Origin: Candidatus Fermentibacteraceae bacterium
Lineage (GTDB): Bacteria > Fermentibacterota > Fermentibacteria > Fermentibacterales > JCC-6
DNA: 6,956 nucleotides
NCBI GenBank assembly: GCA_021162285.1
Contig: JAGGYZ010000208.1
Span: 1-6,956, forward strand
Reading direction: 5' to 3'
Every line of letters starts with the position of its first letter. Position 1 is the first letter of the stretch. The notes below the pieces were generated by a model. The model searched no databases. It saw nothing but the letters and a program-made list of their open reading frames with translations, and was not told where the DNA came from. The position numbers were made by a program, and so were the translations under genes. Below, piece by piece: positions 1 to 5,484 of the stretch.

Positions 1-976
1 AGGTAAACCCTTCATGCACGCACACAGCTTCAGCCAGCATCACTGCATTGTACTCTTTGCTGATTACCCAGTTACCCCACTTATCCTTTTCCAGAAGGGA
101 TAGAGCAAGATGATAATATCTAAAGCCGCCGCCACCTTTCCAATCAACAATATTTGATATTCCTGTTCGATCCTCGCCATTCACTACTCTGGTTAATCGA
201 GGCTGGCAGTGAGTATTACAATGGTCACCTAGCTCTATTCCAATCCAACGCCGTCCCATTTTATGGGCGACAGCTGCAGTGGTACCTGAACCAAGAAACG
301 AGCCAAGAACCAAATCATTTGGTTTTGTCGATAGCTCAAGAATTCGTTTAACAAGCACTTCTGGCTTTTTACTATTCTTGAATTTGACACCTCCTTCACT
401 TGCTATCCCTGCAAAATTCATATCAGGCCAAAAATCAGTTAGCATCATAGTTGGTGTTAATTGTCCGTCAATCATATATACTTTATTGGAATAGAATGAC
501 AATGATCCGCCATTGTAGATATAAATAGGATCGTACTTTTCTCTTTCGATAACAATGACTTTCTCTAGCTCTTCCTTTGATTGACGCATTGCTTTTACGA
601 TTGTATCCGAAGGCTTATGAGGATCGCGTACAGACACAACTCTGTCTGCATTCTTTAATGCTATGTCCCCCAATAAACTATTTCGTACTAGCTTCCAATT
701 ACTACCCCACGCTTCCCGAGCATCACGCCATCCCTTGAACTCGTACCTCGCGTAAAGAATATCCACAATCTTAGAAAACTTCCATAGCTCTGCTGATTCT
801 TTTGGATTGTCTATGATGAGGTTGTAGTTACTATCGTAATTTGTCGCAACTCGTTGAGGATAATAGCATAACTTCTCCTTGTTTTTAGCATATAAGAATA
901 TGTAGTCTGTAACGGTAATTGGTCCAGGATTAATTACTTTAAAACCCGCTGGTGAAGCACGTTTTACAGAAATCAT
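1..976 (-). CDS. Adenine-specific DNA methyltransferase, C-terminal part (type III Mod-like), runs off the left edge
   Basis: This frame is open from an ATG at 976 down to position 1 (325 codons, no stop), so the gene continues outside the window. It carries the second half of a beta-class N6-adenine methyltransferase. A target-recognition region comes first (residues about 1-200, including PAGFKVINPGPITVTDY). The SAM-binding motif I follows as FLGSGTTA at residues 227-234, then RRWIGIEL, and a tail with NIVDWKGGGGFRYYHLA that is typical of type III-like Mod proteins. In this class motif IV lies before motif I, and motif IV is in the neighbouring frame (973-1407). The start is therefore probably not native: adding one T to the T-run (minus strand) at 981-985 joins the two frames into one protein. 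The ATG does overlap the upstream stop as ATGA, so coupled translation of two subunits is possible. A restriction subunit would be expected beyond the left edge but cannot be seen. Family is clear; whether it is functional is not. Confidence 0.85.
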   Translation of the reverse strand, partial: MISVKRASPAGFKVINPGPITVTDYIFLYAKNKEKLCYYPQRVATNYDSNYNLIIDNPKESAELWKFSKIVDILYARYEFKGWRDAREAWGSNWKLVRNSLLGDIALKNADRVVSVRDPHKPSDTIVKAMRQSKEELEKVIVIEREKYDPIYIYNGGSLSFYSNKVYMIDGQLTPTMMLTDFWPDMNFAGIASEGGVKFKNSKKPEVLVKRILELSTKPNDLVLGSFLGSGTTAAVAHKMGRRWIGIELGDHCNTHCQPRLTRVVNGEDRTGISNIVDWKGGGGFRYYHLALSLLEKDKWGNWVISKEYNAVMLAEAVCVHEGFT

Positions 977-1407
977 TTGCAAAAATTCCTTCTATCAAAT
1001 ACTTCATCCAAAATGACTTTTAAATACGCTTGCTCTTCATTATCTATATGGACAAAGATTGACCCATCTTCTGCAAGTAGCCTTCTCAGAATAATAACTC
1101 GCTCATACATGATATTTAGCCACTGTGAGTGTTCTATTCCATCATCATAATGTTCTACTGCAGCACCTATATTGAATGGAGAATCAATGTATATGCATTT
1201 CACCCTATTTGTATACTCATGCTCAAGAGCTTTCAGGGCCAGCAAATTGTCACCATGAATGAGCATATTCTCAAAAACATCTTCATTTGAGATTCTCCGT
1301 TTTGCATGGTACGATTTCTCAGGGTCTTCAAGCAAAATCCGAGGTTCCAGCTTTGGGTGTTTACCCTTATTAATCCAAGTTAGTTCAAGTTTTGTTCTAC
1401 TTCTCAT
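973..1407 (-). CDS. Adenine-specific DNA methyltransferase, N-terminal part (type III Mod-like), frame-shifted
   Basis: A 144-residue ORF holding the front half of a type III-like Mod methyltransferase, which would transfer a methyl group from SAM to the N6 of adenine. It has the family's opening (LTWINKGKHPKLEPRILLEDPEKSY, residues 9-33), then LIHGDNLLALKAL (49-61), the catalytic motif IV region at residues 72-81 (YIDSPFNIG) and EDGSIFVHID further on. Motif IV normally reads DPPY or DPPF; here the first proline is serine (D75-S76-P77-F78), a one-base change from a proline codon. The frame ends with a TGA at 973-975 just after DRRNF, where relatives continue into the target-recognition region; the continuation lies in the next frame (see 1-976). 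The ATG at 1407 is supported by GAGGTGA seven bases upstream. On its own this fragment lacks the SAM-binding motif I and should be inactive. It is probably a decaying gene, unless frameshifting or subunit complementation restores it. Confidence 0.85.
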   Translation of the reverse strand: MRSRTKLELTWINKGKHPKLEPRILLEDPEKSYHAKRRISNEDVFENMLIHGDNLLALKALEHEYTNRVKCIYIDSPFNIGAAVEHYDDGIEHSQWLNIMYERVIILRRLLAEDGSIFVHIDNEEQAYLKVILDEVFDRRNFCK

Positions 1408-1411
1408 AGAT

Positions 1412-1418
1412 TCACCTC
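1412..1418 (-). promoter_or_regulatory. Shine-Dalgarno of the methyltransferase
   Basis: GAGGTGA on the minus strand, with seven bases between GAGG and the ATG at 1407. It fixes the start of the methyltransferase N-terminal part and lies directly downstream of the inverted repeat at 1426-1470. Confidence 0.75.
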
Positions 1419-1425
1419 AGTGTCA

Positions 1426-1470
1426 ACTTGCAGTTTTGTGTTACTTTGTAAGCAATCACAAAGTGCAAGT
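1426..1470. repeat. Imperfect inverted repeat upstream of the methyltransferase
   Basis: ACTTGCAGTTTTGTG (1426-1440) pairs with CACAAAGTGCAAGT (1457-1470): thirteen base pairs with one small internal mismatch and a 16-base centre. An alternative, shorter pairing exists inside it: ACTTTGT (1443-1449) with ACAAAGT (1458-1464). The element sits between the 77-codon ORF and the methyltransferase, and its edge is only eight bases from the Shine-Dalgarno. It has no following T-run on either strand, so it does not look like an intrinsic terminator. It could be an operator for a dimeric regulator or an RNA structure in the methyltransferase leader. I found no convincing -35/-10 pair for leftward transcription here. 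Confidence 0.6.
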
Positions 1471-1490
1471 AGCTGTTTAGACAACCACCT

Positions 1491-1724
1491 CTAGTCATTA
1501 GCATTGTGTATCGCATTAAACCAGTCTGTATCTAATCTTAGAACAAGTGTTCGTGCTAAACCGTTAATTTGACGGGAGATGTACAATTTACTAAAAATTC
1601 GTTCCTTCTCATCCAAAACTCCGCAACCTCCTGAAGCAATCCAAGACCAATTGGAATTATACTTATAATCAGTGTCGCCTGCTTCTGATCCTGTACTAAC
1701 TTTTGTTGACCGGATTGGTATCAT
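1491..1724 (-). CDS. Hypothetical 77-residue ORF, possibly a truncated remnant
   Basis: I do not recognise this protein. It has a hydrophilic start and a more protein-like second half (SWIASGGCGVLDEKE, then ISRQINGLARTLVLRLDTDWFNAIHNAND). Its base composition is AT-rich like the methyltransferase beside it, and it reads in the same direction, ending 83 bases before that gene. Against it being intact: no Shine-Dalgarno precedes the ATG at 1724, a stop lies three codons upstream in frame, and the start falls inside the promoter of the oppositely directed ABC operon. It may be the 3' remnant of a gene cut off where the AT-rich segment joins its neighbour, or chance. Confidence 0.3.
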   Translation of the reverse strand: MIPIRSTKVSTGSEAGDTDYKYNSNWSWIASGGCGVLDEKERIFSKLYISRQINGLARTLVLRLDTDWFNAIHNAND

Positions 1725-1734
1725 CCGGTATTAT
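1706..1734 (+). promoter_or_regulatory. Sigma-70-type promoter of the ABC operon, with a palindrome in the spacer
   Basis: TTGACC (-35, 1706-1711) and TATTAT (-10, 1729-1734) are separated by exactly 17 bases. The arms ACCGGAT (1709-1715) and ATCCGGT (1723-1729) form a perfect 7-bp inverted repeat with a 7-base centre, running from the -35 box through the spacer to the first base of the -10 box. A dimeric repressor bound there would block polymerase. The expected transcription start is near 1741, leaving a leader of about 50 bases before the TTG start of the ATPase at 1790. No regulator gene for it is visible here. Confidence 0.65.
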
Positions 1735-1778
1735 CAGTTTCCGAACGGGCAAACTGAAAAATACTCTGGAAACATCAC

Positions 1779-1783
1779 AGGAG
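1779..1783 (+). promoter_or_regulatory. Shine-Dalgarno that selects the TTG start of the ABC ATPase
   Basis: AGGAG with six bases to a TTG at 1790. The reading frame is open further upstream (to a TTG at 1703), but that start would overlap the promoter and has no ribosome site. The translated stretch before 1790 also does not look like the start of an ABC ATPase. Confidence 0.7.
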
Positions 1784-1789
1784 AAAACT

Positions 1790-2509
1790 TTGGCAGCAGC
1801 TTCTTCGACTTTCCTGCAGATTGAAAACATCTCGAAACACTACGGAGATATCCAGGCGCTGAAAAATGTCAGTTTCAATATCCATCAGGGCGAGATCCTT
1901 GGGCTGATAGGGCCAAACGGCTCAGGCAAAACCACCCTTCTGGAAGGTATTACCGCCCTGATGCCTGTGAATAACGGTAAGGTTTACAAACACGGTTCCC
2001 TGCTTAACCCGGGCAACCGCCGGGATGAAATATTCTATCTTCCCGACGGCATACTTCCCTACAGGGACATGCCTGTTTCTGTTGCCCTTGAATTCTTTCG
2101 CAATCTGTACGGTACTGAAACAAAACAGATGAACAGAATAATAGGCCAGCTGGAGCTTGGTTCCGTACTGCACAAAAAGGTAAGAACCCTTTCCAAAGGG
2201 TACAATCGGAGGTACCTTCTGGGAATTGCCCTCCTGTCTTCACAACCGCTTCTCATTCTGGATGAGCCCTTTGACGGCCTTGATCTCAGGCAGATGCTCG
2301 GTGTTGTTCACATACTGCAGAGTGTCTGTTCATCCGGCCGTTCTCTTCTGCTTTCAATACATCAGCTTGCAGATGCACAGCGTATTTGCCATCGCTTCAT
2401 TCTTCTTGATGAAGGACGGTTGCTGGGCCGCGGTACACTTGATGAGCTTCGCCTGCAGGCAGGTTTGTCCGATGGCGGTCTGGAGGAGGTGTTCCTTGCC
2501 CTCACCTGA
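1790..2509 (+). CDS. ABC transporter ATP-binding protein (ABC-2 / GldA-like exporter type)
   Basis: A 239-residue nucleotide-binding subunit that hydrolyses ATP to drive the permease encoded next. Motifs in order: Walker A GPNGSGKTT at 41-49; YLPDG at 83-87 in the Q-loop region, without the usual glutamine, as in several ABC-2-type ATPases (YLPE); signature LSKGY at 134-138, a variant of LSGGQ; Walker B LLILDEP at 154-160 followed by the D-loop (GLD, 163-165); and the switch histidine in SIHQ, H191. All residues needed for ATP hydrolysis appear present. The length is normal for a stand-alone ABC-2 ATPase lacking the long C-terminal extension. It is the first gene of a three-gene operon and its end overlaps the permease start by 14 bases. 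The substrate cannot be told; the permease's GldG-like domain points to the GldA/GldF/GldG-like group rather than to a nutrient importer. Confidence 0.93.
   Translation: MAAASSTFLQIENISKHYGDIQALKNVSFNIHQGEILGLIGPNGSGKTTLLEGITALMPVNNGKVYKHGSLLNPGNRRDEIFYLPDGILPYRDMPVSVALEFFRNLYGTETKQMNRIIGQLELGSVLHKKVRTLSKGYNRRYLLGIALLSSQPLLILDEPFDGLDLRQMLGVVHILQSVCSSGRSLLLSIHQLADAQRICHRFILLDEGRLLGRGTLDELRLQAGLSDGGLEEVFLALT
2482..2489 (+). promoter_or_regulatory. Strong Shine-Dalgarno that selects the TTG start of the permease
   Basis: GGAGGAGG, six bases before a TTG at 2496, inside the last codons of the ATPase gene. The frame is open upstream to 2226, but that part lies wholly within the ATPase gene and is a shadow. 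This site explains how a TTG start can be used well and couples the two genes. Confidence 0.75.
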
Positions 2510-3857
2510 TCTGCTCAGAACACTGTATGCAAAGGAAGTGCGAAGCCTTTTTTCCGTAAAAGCCTTCTGGATAATGCTGTTAATTCTCTCGCTGCTTACC
2601 GGTTACAGTTTCATTCAGGCGGTAAGCCTGTTCTCACAGGCCAGCAGAACTGCCATGCAGTATCCGGAGATGGCAAGGGGCATGGCTCCGCTGGACGGGG
2701 TGTTCGTTCCCACCTTCGGCGCACTGTATTTAATAACCACACTGCTCTTCCCATTTGTTGCCATAAGGCTTGTGAGTCTGGAAAAGCAGAGCGGCAGCCT
2801 GAAACTTCTTATGCAGTCTCCGTTAAATCTGTGGAACATTATTACGGTAAAAGCAGCAGCTCTCGGTCTGGGCTGGATACTGGCTCTTGTTCCTGCAATG
2901 TCTTCCATATTTATCTGGACAACACTGGGAGGTCATACCTGCTGGGCTGAGATTGCAAACTTAACCCTTGGTTACACACTGTATGCTTTCATTATCGCGG
3001 GCATTGCATTTCTTGCAGCTGCCCTTACAGACTCCACGGCAACGGCGGCAATACTAACACTGGCGTTTACTCTGGGTTCATGGGTTCTTGACTTTGCGGC
3101 AGGTACGCAAAGCTGGCTGCATGCCATCTCCGCCCTCTCCCTCACCGATTTTCTGCGCACGTTCGAGCACGGGCTGTTCTCTCTGTCCCTGGTTACCCGG
3201 GCTGTTGTTTCAGCTCTCAGCTTTGTGGCGTTGTCTGTAATCTGGCTTCATCCCGGAACAGATGTATGGGCAAAATTCAGGCGATCTGCTCTCATCATTG
3301 CAACCGGAATTCTTCTTGGCATACCCGCTGGAAACATCAGAGTTTATCGGGATGTATCCGAAAACCGCAGTAATTCCTTCAACCCCGCAGACGAACAGGC
3401 ATTAGGCCAGATGGCTGAGCAGCTTACAGTTACAGTATATCTCTCTCGGGAAGACTCCAGGCTGCACGACTACCGGCGCAATGTTCTGAACAAGCTTCAA
3501 CGCACTGTGCCTGATATGGTTACAATTTACCCCTGTGACTCGGGAAACACCCTTCTGGGAACAACAGCAACAGACGATAATTACGGAACAGTGGAGTACG
3601 ACTATGCCGGTAACCACGATGAAAGCAGCTCCAACAGCCCCAGAGAGGTTCTACCTCTTATACATCAGCTTGCCGGTCAAACGGTAACGCCGGACTCTCT
3701 CTCACAGTATCCGGGGTACCCTCTTGTGGCAGACACCAATTCCAGAGCTTCCCGTATCTGGTTCTACGCACTGCTGCCACTGCTGCTTGGTGTTTCCTGG
3801 TGGGCAAGCTGTAAATTCAAAGGTATAAACAAAAAAGGAAAGAGGCCCGGTAAGTGA
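2496..3857 (+). CDS. ABC-2 family permease with a short GldG-like extracytoplasmic domain
   Basis: A 453-residue inner-membrane protein, partner of the ATPase upstream. The N-terminus (LLRTLYAKEVRSLF) and first membrane segment (about 23-43) match ABC-2 permeases. After an external loop and a second segment comes the diagnostic cytoplasmic stretch EKQSGSLKLLMQSPL, which in this family couples to the ATPase. About four further segments follow (around AALGLGWILALVP, AFIIAGIAFLAAAL, AILTLAFTLGSWVL and AVVSALSFVALSVIWL), then another near residues 263-278. Residues about 279-420 are hydrophilic and resemble the front of GldG/ABC-aux domains (VSENRSNSFNP, then LTVTVYL, a DYRRNVLNKLQR helix and MVTIYP). 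A last segment (about 421-438) is followed by a lysine-rich tail. This is GldF- and GldG-like parts in one protein, with the external domain about half its usual size. Its stop overlaps the next gene's GTG by four bases (GTGA). Confidence 0.85.
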   Translation: MPSPDLLRTLYAKEVRSLFSVKAFWIMLLILSLLTGYSFIQAVSLFSQASRTAMQYPEMARGMAPLDGVFVPTFGALYLITTLLFPFVAIRLVSLEKQSGSLKLLMQSPLNLWNIITVKAAALGLGWILALVPAMSSIFIWTTLGGHTCWAEIANLTLGYTLYAFIIAGIAFLAAALTDSTATAAILTLAFTLGSWVLDFAAGTQSWLHAISALSLTDFLRTFEHGLFSLSLVTRAVVSALSFVALSVIWLHPGTDVWAKFRRSALIIATGILLGIPAGNIRVYRDVSENRSNSFNPADEQALGQMAEQLTVTVYLSREDSRLHDYRRNVLNKLQRTVPDMVTIYPCDSGNTLLGTTATDDNYGTVEYDYAGNHDESSSNSPREVLPLIHQLAGQTVTPDSLSQYPGYPLVADTNSRASRIWFYALLPLLLGVSWWASCKFKGINKKGKRPGK

Positions 3858-4675
3858 AACACACAAACAGTATCAAAGCAGCTCTGATTCTCACCCTTCT
3901 CATTACACAGGCATGCGGTGCCGGAAATGAACCTCCGAACGAACCACAGCAGCAAACAGTGCAACAGGCAACACACACGGCTGATACAACAGAGGCTGCA
4001 GATACAACAGCAGATACAGATACAACACCGGAGATCACAACAGTTGACTTTTCAGGTGAACCGGTTGGTGGGGAACCCGTTTCATTTGTTCCCGCAGTAG
4101 GCTACTGGACAACAGGAATGGTTGAAGACAACCCGGCACTGTTTCTCGACGGAAGCAGATGGGAACAGGGACAGACCTCAGCCAACATAGCGGAACAGGC
4201 CCGTGAGATCTACGGAGACAGGTACTCCGAGTTCCTTGACAATGTTCAGGCATACGCCTACTACCCCTTTGCCATTGCAAGAGACACAGACAACTTTACC
4301 GGCGGTGAGATCTCTCTCCGCTTCAAGAACACAGGTGGAAGAATTGACCAGAACGCCGGAATCCTCTTCGACCTGAAACCAAACGGAGATTACTACACCC
4401 TCAGAGCAAGCTCCCTGGAAAACAATCTGGTACTATGGCGCGTAGTAAGAGGCAACCGCAGTTCTATAGAATGGATAAGAAACACACCCACCCCGACCAA
4501 CCAGTGGCACGATCTGAGACTTGTAGTGAACGGCAGAGACATTCAGGGCTACCTGGATGGCCAGCTCCTCCTGGAATACACAATTGAAGAACCGGTTGAC
4601 GGGAAAGTGGGCGTGTGGTCAAAGGCCGACAGCGAAGTCTACTTCGACGACTTCACCGTAACTCCGGAGCACTAG
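3854..4675 (+). CDS. Probable lipoprotein with a concanavalin-like (DUF1080 / LamG-like) domain
   Basis: A 273-residue secreted protein. A charged start (MKHTNSIK), a hydrophobic stretch (AALILTLLIT) and Cys21 in TQACG suggest a lipoprotein signal; the residue at -3 is threonine rather than the usual leucine, so the lipobox is imperfect. Residues about 23-65 are a Gln/Thr/Asp-rich flexible linker with DTT every six residues. Residues about 110-270 look like the jelly-roll fold shared by DUF1080 (3-keto-disaccharide hydrolase-like) and LamG domains: beta strands with GGEISLRFKN, NAGILFDLKPNGDYYTLRA, WHDLRLVVNGRDIQGYLDGQ and the closing YFDDFTVTP. These domains usually bind sugars or other ligands; no catalytic site is evident to me. 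The GTG start overlaps the permease stop (GTGA) and has AGAGG eight bases upstream. It is probably an outer-surface or periplasmic partner of the ABC system, though this rests on context only. Confidence 0.8.
   Translation: MKHTNSIKAALILTLLITQACGAGNEPPNEPQQQTVQQATHTADTTEAADTTADTDTTPEITTVDFSGEPVGGEPVSFVPAVGYWTTGMVEDNPALFLDGSRWEQGQTSANIAEQAREIYGDRYSEFLDNVQAYAYYPFAIARDTDNFTGGEISLRFKNTGGRIDQNAGILFDLKPNGDYYTLRASSLENNLVLWRVVRGNRSSIEWIRNTPTPTNQWHDLRLVVNGRDIQGYLDGQLLLEYTIEEPVDGKVGVWSKADSEVYFDDFTVTPEH
3983..4027 (+). repeat. Three GATACAACA copies spaced 18 bases apart
   Basis: GATACAACA occurs at 3983-3991, 4001-4009 and 4019-4027, exactly 18 bases apart, encoding the DTT of the lipoprotein linker every six residues. 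The copy spacing keeps the reading frame, so gain or loss of a unit would only change linker length. Confidence 0.7.
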
Positions 4676-4729
4676 CCGAAGTACTTCTGCAACAGATGGA
4701 AGAAACAGAATAACGGAAGGTGCAGGGAG

Positions 4730-4758
4730 TTGACTCTCAGAATGTGATACAATAGTAT
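4730..4758 (+). promoter_or_regulatory. Sigma-70-type promoter of the toxin-antitoxin pair
   Basis: TTGACT (4730-4735), a 17-base spacer and TAGTAT (4753-4758). Transcription should start around 4764-4766, practically at the antitoxin ATG (4766), and no Shine-Dalgarno precedes that ATG. The message may therefore be leaderless. Confidence 0.7.
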
Positions 4759-4761
4759 CAC
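4744..4761. promoter_or_regulatory. Palindromic operator over the -10 box of the toxin-antitoxin promoter
   Basis: GTGATAC (4744-4750) and GTATCAC (4755-4761) form a perfect 7-bp inverted repeat around AATA. The right half covers most of the -10 box. Phd/YefM antitoxins bind palindromes at their own promoters, so this is the likely autoregulatory site. Confidence 0.72.
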
Positions 4762-4765
4762 TATT

Positions 4766-5023
4766 ATGAAAACAGAAATAGTCACCAGATTGAAAAGAGA
4801 AGCCACTGCAATACTCGCGGAGCTGAATGACACCCGGGAACCTGTTCTTATAACTCAGTACGGAAAACCATCGGCATATCTGGTAGATGCCGACGATTAC
4901 GAGATGATGCAGGAGAGGATGCGGATCCTGGAAGGGATTTCCGCCGGGGAACGGGCAGTTTCCGAAAAGAATACCCTTTCAGAAAAAGACGCAAGACAAT
5001 ACATGAAAAAATGGCTGAACTAG
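4766..5023 (+). CDS. Phd/YefM-family antitoxin
   Basis: An 85-residue antitoxin that should bind and neutralise the toxin encoded next and repress the pair's own promoter. The N-terminal half has the Phd/YefM pattern (REATAILAELNDTREPVLITQYGKPSAYLVDADDYEMM): the DNA-binding and dimerising part with the conserved V/I-T-x-x-G-K-P-x-A strand. The C-terminal part (about 50-85, charged, ending MKKWLN) is the usual disordered toxin-binding tail. The length is normal. The start at 4766 gives a full family N-terminus; no ribosome site is seen, consistent with a leaderless message. The end overlaps the toxin start by 13 bases. Confidence 0.92.
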   Translation: MKTEIVTRLKREATAILAELNDTREPVLITQYGKPSAYLVDADDYEMMQERMRILEGISAGERAVSEKNTLSEKDARQYMKKWLN

Positions 5024-5382
5024 TCTGGACAAGACCCGCTCTTGATAACCTGAACGAAATAGCCGAATACATTGCTCTTGATAATCCGGACGCTGCCCTG
5101 CGCCTGACTGAAAAAGTATTTTCTTCCATTGAAACGCTGAAACAGTTTCCGGACTCCGGCAGACATCCACTGGAACTCACCGGCACCCGGTACACAGAAT
5201 TAGTCATCAACCCCTGCCGTGTGTTTTGCAGACGAGAGGGTAACGATGTCTTCATCCTGTTTGTTATGCGGTGTGAACGTGAGTTCAGAAAATTCATGAT
5301 TGGTGAGCGCAGAAAAACAACACAGCAGGTTCTTCTATCCCCTTCCGCAATTCAGTACGGTATTACAGACATACCGCAATAG
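5011..5382 (+). CDS. RelE/ParE-family toxin with an extended C-terminus
   Basis: A 123-residue toxin of the RelE/ParE superfamily, whose members either cleave mRNA on the ribosome or poison gyrase; the sequence does not let me say which. The family pattern is clear: LVWTRPALDNLNEIAEYIALDNPDAA (residues 4-29, two helices), the LKQFPDSGR turn (43-51), TELVINPCRVFCRREGNDVFILFVMRCER (62-90) and a closing basic strand (FRKFMI, 92-97). Relatives usually end at about 95-100 residues. Here 26 more residues follow (98-123, starting GERRKTTQQ) with no family character, so an ancestral stop may have been lost; an out-of-frame TGA sits at 5304-5306, just where the core ends. No strong Shine-Dalgarno is visible; translation probably depends on coupling to the antitoxin through the 13-base overlap. 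Confidence 0.9.
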   Translation: MAELVWTRPALDNLNEIAEYIALDNPDAALRLTEKVFSSIETLKQFPDSGRHPLELTGTRYTELVINPCRVFCRREGNDVFILFVMRCEREFRKFMIGERRKTTQQVLLSPSAIQYGITDIPQ

Positions 5383-5436
5383 CTTAACTGACTGTCCGGT
5401 CTTCAAACTCCATACAACTGCAGAAAACACACAGAC

Positions 5437-5463
5437 GCCCCCTTCGATAATACCGAAGGGGGC
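5437..5463. terminator. Strong hairpin terminator between convergent genes
   Basis: GCCCCCTTCG (5437-5446) and CGAAGGGGGC (5454-5463) form a perfect 10-bp GC-rich stem with a 7-base loop. A T-rich stretch follows on the plus strand (TCTTCCTG, then TTTTCC), and on the minus strand GTCTGTGTGTTTTC. It lies between the toxin gene (end 5382) and the stop of the convergent gene (5485), so it probably stops transcription from both sides. The T-runs are interrupted, so efficiency is uncertain. Confidence 0.78.
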
Positions 5464-5484
5464 TCTTCCTGTACTAATTTTCCT

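Noticed and set aside
154..494. Two rightward ORFs of 65 and 71 codons
   Set aside because: They lie antisense to the methyltransferase C-terminal part, whose translation matches its family throughout; the rightward products resemble nothing and lack ribosome sites.
981..985. Simple-sequence phase-variation tract in the methyltransferase
   Set aside because: The run is only five bases, far shorter than the repeat tracts of known phase-variable mod genes, so it is reported as a possible frameshift site and not as a repeat tract.
2226..2495. Upstream extension of the permease frame
   Set aside because: It lies fully inside the ATPase gene in another frame, and the strong Shine-Dalgarno at 2482-2489 marks the TTG at 2496 as the start.
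4678..4687. Perfect 10-bp palindrome GAAGTACTTC just after the lipoprotein stop
   Set aside because: It has no loop and no T-run, so it is not a terminator; it is too short to claim as a regulatory site without another copy.
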